Part shown: positions 1 to 6,843 of the stretch, piece after piece
How the letters are laid out: the number at the start of each line of letters is the position of its first letter
Position numbering within the stretch: the first letter of the stretch is position 1
NCBI GenBank assembly: GCA_002731195.1
Contig: PCAI01000039.1
Span: 1-11,782 of the forward strand
Direction: 5' to 3'
Source of the DNA: Methanobacteriota archaeon
Lineage (GTDB): Archaea; Thermoplasmatota; Poseidoniia; Poseidoniales; Thalassarchaeaceae
Length of the DNA: 11,782 nucleotides
Translations under genes and position numbers: made by a program
Notes under the pieces: model-generated
Seen by the model: only the letters and a program-made list of their open reading frames with translations
The model's database searches: none
Told to the model about the DNA's origin: nothing

Positions 1-869
1 AATATAGAAACATCATTTTGATCTCCAAAGGAACAGACCATTAGAACGCCACTGCCAAAATCCATTTTTACAGAAGGGTGAGCGAGAATCTGTACAGTTT
101 TGTGTCTATCATTCACTTCAATGGGTAAAGAAATATTTTTGCCAATCAAATCCTTATATCGAGAATCTTCAGGATGAACGACAACCACACCACAGGCACA
201 AATCATTTCTGGCCTTGTAGTCGTGATGATTATCTCTTGGTTATCTTCAGTAGTCCATTTAACATCACATAACTTAGTTTCTCTTGTAATTCTCTGAACT
301 TCAGCATCCGCTATTGTAGTTCCTTCAATAGGATCATAGATATTAGGACGCAAATCCTCTACAATTTCTCCTTTCTTAAATAAATCAACAAAAATTGATT
401 GTGTAACGGACCTGAATTCTGAAGAATCAGTATGATATTCTTTATCAAAGTCACAGGATAGTCCGACTCTTTTAGCAGTATGTTTCATTTCTCTGGTGTA
501 TTCTTCTATAGTCTCTTTACAAAGTTCTAAGAAATTACTCCTGTCAAATGTGCGCATCTTTCTGCCCATCTTTTTTTCTACAGTAAATTCTATATTTATC
601 CCATTTCTATCAACGCCCCATGGAAAAAAAACCTCTTTACCAAGTAATCTTTGACTCCTAGCTATAACATCAATCATACTATATTGTGCTACTGCACCTA
701 TGTGCCATGTACCACTAGGATATGGAGGAGGTGTATCTATGATAAATATCTCTTTTGAACTTTGAGGATTGAATGAATATGCATTTCCTATATCATCATA
801 ATGATTTTGCTGAATTTTTTTTTCTAAATCTATAGACCATCTTTTTTCAGAAATTTTCGGACTGCTCAT
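1..869 (-). CDS. valS: Valyl-tRNA synthetase, N-terminal part (runs off the left edge)
   Basis: Class I aminoacyl-tRNA synthetase that charges tRNA(Val) in the cytoplasm. I translated 289 codons with no stop; the C-terminal part lies outside the window. Visible: the Rossmann-fold opening with the ATP-binding HIGH-type motif written HIGA (residues 56-59, after TPPPYPSGTW), then a long catalytic block containing FFPWGVDRNG (81-90), then the CP1 editing domain beginning around residue 175 with the threonine-rich TTRPE motif (217-221) that clears mischarged threonine. The PPPYPSG..WHIGA and GVDRNG wording is what I associate with crenarchaeal/thaumarchaeal ValRS, not with the bacterial or classical euryarchaeal form; this is from memory of the families. 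The KMSKS loop and anticodon domain are not in view. Start: ATG at 869, with a strong AGGAGGGT Shine-Dalgarno at 882-875. It is divergent from the RND gene. Confidence 0.93.
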   Translation of the reverse strand, partial: MSSPKISEKRWSIDLEKKIQQNHYDDIGNAYSFNPQSSKEIFIIDTPPPYPSGTWHIGAVAQYSMIDVIARSQRLLGKEVFFPWGVDRNGINIEFTVEKKMGRKMRTFDRSNFLELCKETIEEYTREMKHTAKRVGLSCDFDKEYHTDSSEFRSVTQSIFVDLFKKGEIVEDLRPNIYDPIEGTTIADAEVQRITRETKLCDVKWTTEDNQEIIITTTRPEMICACGVVVVHPEDSRYKDLIGKNISLPIEVNDRHKTVQILAHPSVKMDFGSGVLMVCSFGDQNDVSI

Positions 870-935
870 TGACTACCCTCCTATAATATGATGTGGCGAA
901 CTATGTTACTCTTGACCGTTGCCAATCATTCATAC

Positions 936-945
936 AAAATATAGT
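936..945. promoter_or_regulatory. Shared TATA-like element in the valS / RND divergent spacer
   Basis: The 125-base gap between the two divergent starts holds one clear A/T element, aaaatata at 936-943, read as TATATTTT on the minus strand. Placing an archaeal transcript start about 26 nt downstream gives a start near 965 for the RND gene and near 914 for valS, leaving leaders of roughly 30 and 45 nt. It may therefore serve both directions, though this is inferred from spacing alone. Confidence 0.4.
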
Positions 946-994
946 GCTTTTTTGAATTGAACGTACGAGAGGTTGAAGTTCTTAGTTCATACAC

Positions 995-3886
995 GTGCCA
1001 TTGAGTGACATGGTTGTTGGAAGCGATGGCACTAGTTCAAGGAAAAATAATCTCAAATATTTTATTAACAGTACTAAGAGAAAATTTAGATATTTAACGC
1101 CAAATAAAGCATTAACTATGTTTCCAGCAATAACAGTAATAATATGTTTATTAGTAACAGGTTTTTTTACAGTGCATTCTGGTGTTAATGATTGTAGAGA
1201 CGAGTATAAACCATCTTGGTGTAGCGAAGAAGGAGCATTAAATGTAAATGGAGAAATGGAAGTTTATTTACCAGAATCAACTGATCCTCTTAGTTCAAAA
1301 AATCTACTTCAGGAAGTAGGAGAAAATTGGACCACTAATATTATGGTAGTTTACGTAGAATCAGAAGATTATAATGTAACAGATACAAGAATTTTGAAGG
1401 AAATTGATTTGATTGAAAAAAGTGTCAACAATATCAGAAATGATGGTGGAAATGAAGATTCTATTGTCTATGTTTTATCAATATCAACAGTCATTAAAGA
1501 AGTTAATTCTAGTGCTGGGAGAGTTGTTAAAGCATTCTTTAATGGAGTTGCTGATGCTACTGGAAATGAAGAATTTTCAGACAGTATAAATCAAACAATA
1601 GATGAACAATCAGATATTATTGGAAATTATGCCATTCCTGAAGAACAAGATCGAGTAGATAGAATACTAGAAGAGATGCCACAAAATGCATTAGATAAAT
1701 TAGTTAGAGATGTAGGTACATATGATGCAGCTGGGAATTTAGTGAATGTTTCTGCTAAACAATGGAATAGAGCTGTCATAATAATTGGGATTTCAGATGA
1801 TCTAGATACCAATAATGATGGAATTGATGATGTGTCAATACCGGATATTATTGAGAAAACTCAGATTAAGATAAATGAATTGTCGGTAGAAAATAGTTGG
1901 GAAGAAAAGAATCTTAGTATGACATTAACAGGGCCCGTTCCTTTGACAAATGCCATTACTGAAGAATCATTCAAACTATTCTGGACAGTGTTTCCTATTG
2001 GAGTAGTTGCAGTAGCAGGAGGTTTATTCATATTCCACTGTGATTTATTGCAAACAGGAAGAGTGAGGTGGGTTCAAGGAATAAAAACTGTTATTATTAC
2101 AGGATTACCTACATTATGTTCTGTTTGGATAACATTAGGGGTAATAGGATTCTCAGATTATGAAGTTACTATGACTGTAATTATTGTAGGTCCGATTGTT
2201 CTAGCCTTGGGCGTCTCATATGGGCTACATATTACAAATAGGTATGCAGAAGCAAAAGGCACTCCAGAAGAAAAAATTGAAGAAGCATTGAGTTCAACCG
2301 GAAAAGCTGTTTTCCTTTCTGCAGTTACTACAATAATAGGATTCATATCACTTGTTTTTACACCTATGAGACCAATTCAAACTGTAGGTTATTCTCTAGC
2401 AGGAGGGATAGTTATAGTATATATGATGACTATGTTAATGGTCCCTAATTTAACATTATTATTGGATTTGAAAAAGCCATCACATCCACCGCCGAAAGTA
2501 TTCGTTTCTACAGTGAATGTACCAGTAAATTGGACAAAGGCGAGTCTGAGTATATTCTTACTGCTAATGTTAATTTCTGCTGGAGTATCTAGGCAAAACA
2601 TAGAAGAAAATATTGATCTTTTGGATATGGCCCCTGAAGAAGTTGGGGCTGTTCAGAAAATGAAAGTTTATTCTGATGAATTTGAGTCAGGTCAACCTGG
2701 ATTTATACTTGTTAAAGCACCCATAGGAGCAGAACCCTCTTTTTCATTTACTGCCGAACACCCCTATGCTAATTTAGAAGGGATTGAAAATCTTGAGACA
2801 GAATGCGATAGAATATCTAATACCACTGCAGTTTCAATAGTGTTTTTGATGAAAGCTATAGCTGTTGGAGTGAATGTATCTGGAACTCCGATATTAGATA
2901 TCTTAGATAATTCTCCTGTCCCTCTACCAACAGCCATTCAAGAAGCAGCAGAACTAATATTTGATAGAGAAGCATCAGGAAATGTATCCTTTTGGGCTGC
3001 ATTAGATACATTAGATGCTCAAGAAGATGATGGAGGAAGGCAAGTGCAGAATTTCTTATTATATGTTTTTTACAATAGCCTAACTACTGAAATGAGAGAA
3101 TTATTCATATCTTCAGATTTCTCAAGAAATTTAATTTATGTTGACATGCCATTTATGGACAGTAAGACCACAGCAGTTGCTGTTACACAATTAAATCTGA
3201 AAACAGAAGCTGCTGGGAAGAATGAGAACTCTATTGATGCTTCAAATCTAATTGGTGTTGCACCAATAACGATAGAAATAAATGAATTAATAGTGGGCTC
3301 GCAATGGGATTCATTATTCTTTGCTTTGGCGTTTACAGTTATTACTCTTGCATTAGTTTTTAGAGACTTAAGATATGCAGTTTTGACAACAGTACCTGTC
3401 GGATTTACGGTTGGTATGCAATGGATTGTTATGGACTCAAATGGAGTTCCGCTGAACTTAGTTACTGTGATGATAGGATCAATTCTAGTTGGTGTTGGAG
3501 TAGATTTTTCCATACATATTGCAAATAGAGTAAAAGAATTAGGAGGTAATCTTGATGCAATTAAAACAGCATGCGCTAGCACTGGAATGAGTTTGGCAGA
3601 AGCAACTACTGTTACTGCTATGGGAATGTCTTGTGCATTTTTTATTCCGATACCAGCAATTAAACCATTCGTAGCAGTCATAATTGTACTTTTAATCGTA
3701 GCTGCTCTTTCTGCATTACTTCTGCTACCTGCAATTTACTCCATAATGGTGAAGACAAATTGGGGATTGACAGGAGGAGTTCAAAATATGGTAAAAAGTG
3801 CTGGCCTCAGAAGGGCTGTTGCAAGAGACGAAATAGATGCTTTGGATGCTTCTTTGATATTAGGAACCTCAGAAGACGCATGGTAA
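995..3886 (+). CDS. RND superfamily (HAE3/MMPL-like) membrane exporter
   Basis: A 963-residue proton-driven transporter of the HAE3-like 'predicted exporter' group (COG1033 type). It shows the duplicated RND plan: TM1 (about 40-61), a large outer domain (62-325), TM2-6 (328-490), then TM7 (515-534), a second outer domain (535-765) and TM8-12 (768-912). The second-half TM10 carries the family signature GVGVDFSIH with the acidic residue D837, the likely proton relay; the matching place in the first half reads GVSYGLH with S408, so the acid is absent there. The first outer domain has a calcium-loop-like D268-DLDTNNDGIDD-D279 stretch, two close cysteines (C67, C76) and several N-x-S/T sequons. 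Start: the frame opens at GTG 995; TTG 1001 and ATG 1010 are alternatives, and no well-spaced Shine-Dalgarno decides (GAGAGGTT near 967-974 is too distant). Substrate unknown; lipid or hydrophobic compound export is only family precedent. Confidence 0.88.
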   Translation: MPLSDMVVGSDGTSSRKNNLKYFINSTKRKFRYLTPNKALTMFPAITVIICLLVTGFFTVHSGVNDCRDEYKPSWCSEEGALNVNGEMEVYLPESTDPLSSKNLLQEVGENWTTNIMVVYVESEDYNVTDTRILKEIDLIEKSVNNIRNDGGNEDSIVYVLSISTVIKEVNSSAGRVVKAFFNGVADATGNEEFSDSINQTIDEQSDIIGNYAIPEEQDRVDRILEEMPQNALDKLVRDVGTYDAAGNLVNVSAKQWNRAVIIIGISDDLDTNNDGIDDVSIPDIIEKTQIKINELSVENSWEEKNLSMTLTGPVPLTNAITEESFKLFWTVFPIGVVAVAGGLFIFHCDLLQTGRVRWVQGIKTVIITGLPTLCSVWITLGVIGFSDYEVTMTVIIVGPIVLALGVSYGLHITNRYAEAKGTPEEKIEEALSSTGKAVFLSAVTTIIGFISLVFTPMRPIQTVGYSLAGGIVIVYMMTMLMVPNLTLLLDLKKPSHPPPKVFVSTVNVPVNWTKASLSIFLLLMLISAGVSRQNIEENIDLLDMAPEEVGAVQKMKVYSDEFESGQPGFILVKAPIGAEPSFSFTAEHPYANLEGIENLETECDRISNTTAVSIVFLMKAIAVGVNVSGTPILDILDNSPVPLPTAIQEAAELIFDREASGNVSFWAALDTLDAQEDDGGRQVQNFLLYVFYNSLTTEMRELFISSDFSRNLIYVDMPFMDSKTTAVAVTQLNLKTEAAGKNENSIDASNLIGVAPITIEINELIVGSQWDSLFFALAFTVITLALVFRDLRYAVLTTVPVGFTVGMQWIVMDSNGVPLNLVTVMIGSILVGVGVDFSIHIANRVKELGGNLDAIKTACASTGMSLAEATTVTAMGMSCAFFIPIPAIKPFVAVIIVLLIVAALSALLLLPAIYSIMVKTNWGLTGGVQNMVKSAGLRRAVARDEIDALDASLILGTSEDAW

Positions 3887-3925
3887 TTACCAACATTAAT
3901 GTATATTACTTGCTGAGGAATAAAT

Positions 3926-4402
3926 ATGACAAAATATTGGCTTATGAAAAGCGAGCTCGATGTGTATCCTTGGGAAAAATTAGTTAGAGAAGGACAAACT
4001 CATTGGGATGGAGTCAGGAACTATCAAGCTAGAAACATAATGAGAGATGAAATGAAAAAGGGAGACTTGGTATTATTTTATCATTCAAATTGTAAACCCC
4101 CTCATATAGCCGGAATAGCAAGAATAGTCAAGGAATCATATCCGGACTTTACTTCGTGGGATTCCAAATCTAAATATTTTGATCCCAAATCTACACCAGA
4201 AAATCCTAGATGGTTTATGGTCGATATAGAACCGTTGGTGGAAATTAATAAAATTGGTTTACCTGACTTAAGAATGAATCCTGCCTTAGAAGGAATGCCT
4301 CTACTAATGAAAGGAAGTCGTCTATCCGTACAACCTGTACCAGAAAAATATTTTAGTGAAATATGTGAAATAAGTGGAATAAAAAATATCAAAGATTTGT
4401 AG
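3926..4402 (+). CDS. EVE-domain (PUA-like) protein
   Basis: A 158-residue single-domain protein of the EVE family (thymocyte nuclear protein 1-like, formerly DUF55). It covers the domain end to end: YWLMKSE at the N terminus, WDGVRNYQARN (about 28-38), the GDLVLFYHSN strand-turn (46-55), IAGIARIVKE, the DPKSTPENPRW loop (about 86-96), and the closing MPLLMKGSRLSVQPV segment. EVE domains have a pocket that flips out and reads modified bases in DNA or RNA; which modification this one binds cannot be told. It looks strongly like the common bacterial form, so ancient transfer is possible. Start ATG 3926 has GAGG at 3915-3918. It sits 39 nt after the RND gene on the same strand, so the two may be co-transcribed. 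Its stop codon lies next to the 3' end of the convergent SRP RNA. Confidence 0.93.
   Translation: MTKYWLMKSELDVYPWEKLVREGQTHWDGVRNYQARNIMRDEMKKGDLVLFYHSNCKPPHIAGIARIVKESYPDFTSWDSKSKYFDPKSTPENPRWFMVDIEPLVEINKIGLPDLRMNPALEGMPLLMKGSRLSVQPVPEKYFSEICEISGIKNIKDL
4378..4386 (-). terminator. T-tract terminator candidate for the SRP RNA
   Basis: Reading the minus strand past the RNA's 3' GCCC, an uninterrupted run of six T (4386-4381) followed by ATT appears within 20 bases. T-tracts alone end transcription in archaea. This one lies inside the last codons of the convergent EVE gene, so the precursor would overlap that mRNA before 3' trimming. Confidence 0.5.
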
Positions 4403-4403
4403 T

Positions 4404-4725
4404 GGGCATGTTCTCGGTGGACGTACGTTGCCAAAGATGTTGATACATCAGTCTCCTCAGCCCCGCTATCCCAAGGCATCCAGAATCCCCAGTCGGGTTG
4501 CTCGCTTCCGCGCCTGACCTGGTTCCCGGGCATGAGAAAGTAAATACTTCCCTCCGGAAGTATGTCCAATCAACCTGGATCTCTTGGGGGCGAAGCGTCG
4601 ACGTCAACCGATGAGACATCAGAGGCTCGTCTACGCCGCCCTCGAACTTCAGGCCACCATTATCGACGATTTGTGGAAAATAGAACACGTCAACGCTCCC
4701 CCTAGCCCGTACTAGGGATAAGCCC
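4404..4725 (-). ncRNA. ffs: Signal recognition particle RNA (archaeal 7S RNA)
   Basis: RNA scaffold of the particle that targets nascent membrane and secreted proteins. The stretch is conspicuously GC-rich against AT-rich flanks. On the minus strand the SRP54-binding helix 8 is present: ACCAGGTCAGG, then CGC-GGAA-GCG (tetraloop 4509-4506), then AGCAACC. The SRP19-binding helix 6 is a perfect 8-bp stem with the classic GGAG tetraloop: ATACTTCC (4563-4556), GGAG, GGAAGTAT (4551-4544). The ends close helix 1 (GGGC 4725-4722 with GCCC 4407-4404), which stacks directly on the start of helix 5 (GTGTTCT 4688-4682 with AGAACAT 4414-4408). Between them lies a 5' domain with a CCCTAG/CTAGGG hairpin (4717-4700). 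About 322 nt is normal for archaeal SRP RNA. Exact ends are inferred from the helix 1 pairing and promoter spacing. Long minus-strand reading frames across this stretch are incidental. Confidence 0.93.
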
Positions 4726-4745
4726 TTCACCTATCAATTAATCCA

Positions 4746-4757
4746 TTTAATTAATTT
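4746..4757 (-). promoter_or_regulatory. TATA-like box of the SRP RNA gene
   Basis: The minus strand reads AAATTAATTAAA here, centred about 26 nt ahead of the GGGC that begins helix 1 at 4725, the expected archaeal TATA-to-start distance. It overlaps the stop codon of the upstream ccmE-like gene (4753-4751), so the RNA gene seems to have its own promoter embedded at the end of that gene. Position is from sequence; function is inferred. Confidence 0.55.
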
Positions 4758-5140
4758 TCTACTGTTTCATATTTGGAAGGGCAGCCAGTTATAATCTCAG
4801 AAGCTTGGATAGTCCATGAATCGTTTATTTTGACTAATTTTCCTTTGATTGCAACAGGCAATCCTTCTTGGAATCCTTCAGGAAGTGAAGCTGCAGAATA
4901 ATCAATTATTAATTTATGACTTATTCCTGATAAAGTAAATGAATTTTGCTCTGAGGAAAGGCTCTGATTAAGTACGTCCCCCCTAAGAAATAGAAATTCA
5001 TTTTCATAATTATTTGGATTCTCCATGACTTCATCGACAGAGTATTGAATTTCAGGTTCAACCGAAATTAACATTAGTAAAAGTAAAGATGACATGGCTA
5101 GTGAAATTATTATTAATTTCATTTTTTTACTAGCTACCAT
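4751..5140 (-). CDS. ccmE: CcmE-like haem chaperone, CxxxY variant
   Basis: A 129-residue membrane-anchored protein: one N-terminal hydrophobic helix (about residues 8-26, after a lysine-rich start) and an extracytoplasmic OB-fold-like domain. The layout YSVDEVMENPNNYENEFLFLRG, a central strand pair, LPEGFQEGLPVAIKGKL and a final strand matches CcmE, which carries haem to the cytochrome c ligation machinery. The bacterial haem-binding HxxxY is replaced by CPSKY (C120, Y124), the CxxxY form known from archaea and some sulfate reducers, where cysteine binds haem covalently. Start: ATG 5140 is preferred; a TTG at 5149 is in frame. No clear Shine-Dalgarno. It follows pyrD by 23 nt on the same strand and is probably co-transcribed. 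No other ccm gene is in view, so the partner ligase is unseen. Fold assignment is by pattern only. Confidence 0.75.
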   Translation of the reverse strand: MVASKKMKLIIISLAMSSLLLLMLISVEPEIQYSVDEVMENPNNYENEFLFLRGDVLNQSLSSEQNSFTLSGISHKLIIDYSAASLPEGFQEGLPVAIKGKLVKINDSWTIQASEIITGCPSKYETVEN

Positions 5141-5163
5141 GATATACAACTCTGAATATTGGT

Positions 5164-6264
5164 TTACTTATGCTTGTAACCTACTGCTTCTGAAATATTA
5201 CTAAAGCCTTGTTCAATGCGTTTCTCTTTTATTCCCTTAACTATTGAAGAAACAACTGATGGCCCTTGAAAAACCAAAGAAGAATATAATTGTAATAAAG
5301 AAGCCCCAGAAACTATTGACGACCATGCAGTATCAGGAGATTCTATACCTCCAACGCCGATTATTGGTATTTTTCCTTCTGTATGATTAAAAATTAGTTC
5401 TATTACTTCTTTAGATCTATTGTGAAGAGGACGTCCGGATAATCCTCCTTCTTCAGAAAAAACACGTCTAGATTGTGTATTAATCGGGTTTGGCTTTTTT
5501 ATTGTTGTATTTGTTGCTACAAAACCATCTATATTATTTCTAATAGCAACATCGACTGTATCCAATATCTGATCATTTGTTCTATCGGGAGACAATTTCA
5601 GTAGTATATTCTTTTTCTCACCTATTTTTCTAACTTTATTACATTCTTGGAGTATAGAATCTAGGTATTTTTGTCCTTGTAATTCCCTCAGATTTGGCGT
5701 ATTAGGAGATGAAACATTTAATACAAAAAAATCTGCATAATCCCATAAAATTTTCAGTGTTTCATAATAATCATTGGGAGAATCATCATTTGAAACTTTA
5801 CTGGAACGGCCAATATTTGCAGCAACAGGTATACTAGGCCAGTTATTTGATGTTTTACGGATTAATAATTTATCTTTTATTGCCATCGCTCCGGGATTAT
5901 TAAGGCCCATTCTGTTTACTAGTGCATTTTCTTTATTCGCCCTAAACATTCTCGGTTTTGGATTGCCTTCTTGAGGAAATCTAGTTATCCCCCCATATTC
6001 TCCCCATGAAAATCCCAAAGATGGCCAAGAAGATAATACATCGGCGCCTTTGTCAAAGCCAGCAGCTAAACCTAGAGGATGTTTGTACAAAGTATCGAAT
6101 ACTTGAATAGGCTCCTCAGGAGCAGCATAAGTAGAATTAAGAATTCTCTGCCCAATGCCTTTTTGACCAAATTTATTAAGAAGATTTATGCTAATTTTAT
6201 GAGATTTTTCCGAACTTAATCCCTTCAATAAAGGGAATATTAGAGTTCTGTAAGGGAGGCCCAT
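5164..6264 (-). CDS. pyrD: Dihydroorotate dehydrogenase (quinone), class 2
   Basis: Oxidises dihydroorotate to orotate, the fourth step of pyrimidine synthesis, passing electrons through FMN to a membrane quinone. The 366 residues include the N-terminal amphipathic extension typical of class 2 (residues 1-40, YRTLIFPLL then KSHKISINLL), which forms the quinone tunnel. Then LGLAAGFDKG (64-73), GNPKPRMFR (100-108) and NRMGLNN (117-123). The active-site loop is NVSSPNTPNLR (183-193); by analogy with E. coli PyrD, S186 is the catalytic base, where class 1 enzymes use cysteine. The FMN-phosphate site IPIIGVGGI lies near the C terminus. The usual GT-x-TPRPQ loop reads GGITRFPQ here. Start ATG 6264; no convincing Shine-Dalgarno, so a leaderless or very short-leader transcript is likely. 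The quinone requirement fits the mqnC fragment at the right edge. Confidence 0.95.
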   Translation of the reverse strand: MGLPYRTLIFPLLKGLSSEKSHKISINLLNKFGQKGIGQRILNSTYAAPEEPIQVFDTLYKHPLGLAAGFDKGADVLSSWPSLGFSWGEYGGITRFPQEGNPKPRMFRANKENALVNRMGLNNPGAMAIKDKLLIRKTSNNWPSIPVAANIGRSSKVSNDDSPNDYYETLKILWDYADFFVLNVSSPNTPNLRELQGQKYLDSILQECNKVRKIGEKKNILLKLSPDRTNDQILDTVDVAIRNNIDGFVATNTTIKKPNPINTQSRRVFSEEGGLSGRPLHNRSKEVIELIFNHTEGKIPIIGVGGIESPDTAWSSIVSGASLLQLYSSLVFQGPSVVSSIVKGIKEKRIEQGFSNISEAVGYKHK

Positions 6265-6316
6265 TGTTAACCCGAGAAGGCAATATTCTTCAATAGTTGT
6301 GCATCATAGATTCATT
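6265..6316. promoter_or_regulatory. Compact divergent promoter region, pyrD / CxxC protein
   Basis: Only 52 bases separate the two divergent ATG codons. The one A/T element is the palindrome aatatt (6282-6287). Counting about 26 nt each way puts starts near 6310 on the plus strand and 6259 on the minus strand, consistent with nearly leaderless transcripts both ways. No Shine-Dalgarno precedes either start. Assignment by spacing only. Confidence 0.35.
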
Positions 6317-6745
6317 ATGGGCTTATCTACTTATGATTTATCCCTCTGGGAAATATCAAGAAGAGCATTGAGGTCAGAGAAATTAAGATTCTCTTTCGAA
6401 AGAAAAACAAAAATCGATTTACAAAAATTAAGCAATGCAATTTCTGATTCAGCGCCATCAATAATAATTGAAATGGAGAAAGATGAAAAAATCACAGGAG
6501 ATCAAATAATAATCCGCAACAATGGAAAAATCATTGGTTTGATTAGTCAATCTGAACCAAGAGATACAGATTGTCTATGGATTCCTAATGAAATAAATAA
6601 ATTCTGGAATGATTTCGAAAAAAGAGTTTTACATTTGGTCGAAGCAGGATATCCGGGTTGTATAGGATGTGGTGGCCCTGGGTCAAATAATGAGTGGGAT
6701 GAAGAACAGAATAGAATAGAATTCCGAGAACTGAGAACTAAATGA
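6317..6745 (+). CDS. Small unrecognised protein with a CxxCGG motif
   Basis: I do not recognise this family. From ATG 6317 it has 142 residues; an in-frame GTG at 6299 would add six, but the aatatt element at 6282-6287 would then leave no room for a transcript start, so I prefer the ATG. The protein is soluble and charged, with no membrane segment or signal. It opens with an aromatic/arginine-rich stretch (YDLSLWEISRRALRSEKLRF), has a possible amphipathic helix (about 35-45), a beta-rich middle (48-80), and W88 and W97 flanking an acidic helix. Near the end is GYPGCIGCGGPG (C115, C118), a knuckle-like pair that could bind metal or form a disulfide; a second pair is lacking, so a full zinc site would need dimerisation or histidine/aspartate help. 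It lies about 100 nt before topA on the same strand. Dense coding context suggests it is real. Confidence 0.65.
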   Translation: MGLSTYDLSLWEISRRALRSEKLRFSFERKTKIDLQKLSNAISDSAPSIIIEMEKDEKITGDQIIIRNNGKIIGLISQSEPRDTDCLWIPNEINKFWNDFEKRVLHLVEAGYPGCIGCGGPGSNNEWDEEQNRIEFRELRTK

Positions 6746-6771
6746 ATACTGTTTTAACAATAATGTTTAGT

Positions 6772-6818
6772 TACTCACATTTATACATAGAATATTATTC
6801 GAGTATCAATAGTGAGTA
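6772..6818 (+). promoter_or_regulatory. topA promoter with flanking inverted repeat
   Basis: A TATA-like box, atttatacata (6779-6789), puts the likely start near 6810, about 34 nt before the coding region. A perfect 7-bp inverted repeat, TACTCAC (6772-6778) and GTGAGTA (6812-6818), brackets box and start. The repeat could be an operator or coincidence. Further down, GGTGA at 6833-6837 is a suitably spaced Shine-Dalgarno for the TTG start. Confidence 0.45.
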
Positions 6819-6843
6819 CCATACTTACGGACGGTGAAGTAAT

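Noticed and set aside
3136..3681. 181-codon minus-strand open frame
   Set aside because: It is the antisense of the conserved C-terminal membrane half of the RND exporter and shows no family features.
3760..3987. 75-codon plus-strand frame across the RND/EVE junction
   Set aside because: Overlaps the end of the exporter and the start of the EVE protein in another frame; the composition is basic and unlike a protein family.
4700..4717. CCCTAG/CTAGGG hairpin as a stand-alone terminator or operator
   Set aside because: It lies between helix 1 and helix 5 of the SRP RNA, where the 5' domain hairpins belong, so the RNA structure explains it.
4404..4725. RNase P RNA as the identity of the GC-rich RNA
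   Set aside because: I did not find RNase P landmarks, whereas the GGAA helix 8 and GGAG helix 6 with closing 5'/3' pairing fit SRP RNA directly.
4389..4730. Minus-strand open frames of 113 and 155 codons over the GC-rich stretch
   Set aside because: They coincide with the SRP RNA on the same strand; helix 6 and helix 8 signatures explain the sequence, and the peptides have no recognisable pattern. GC-rich DNA simply has fewer chance stop codons.
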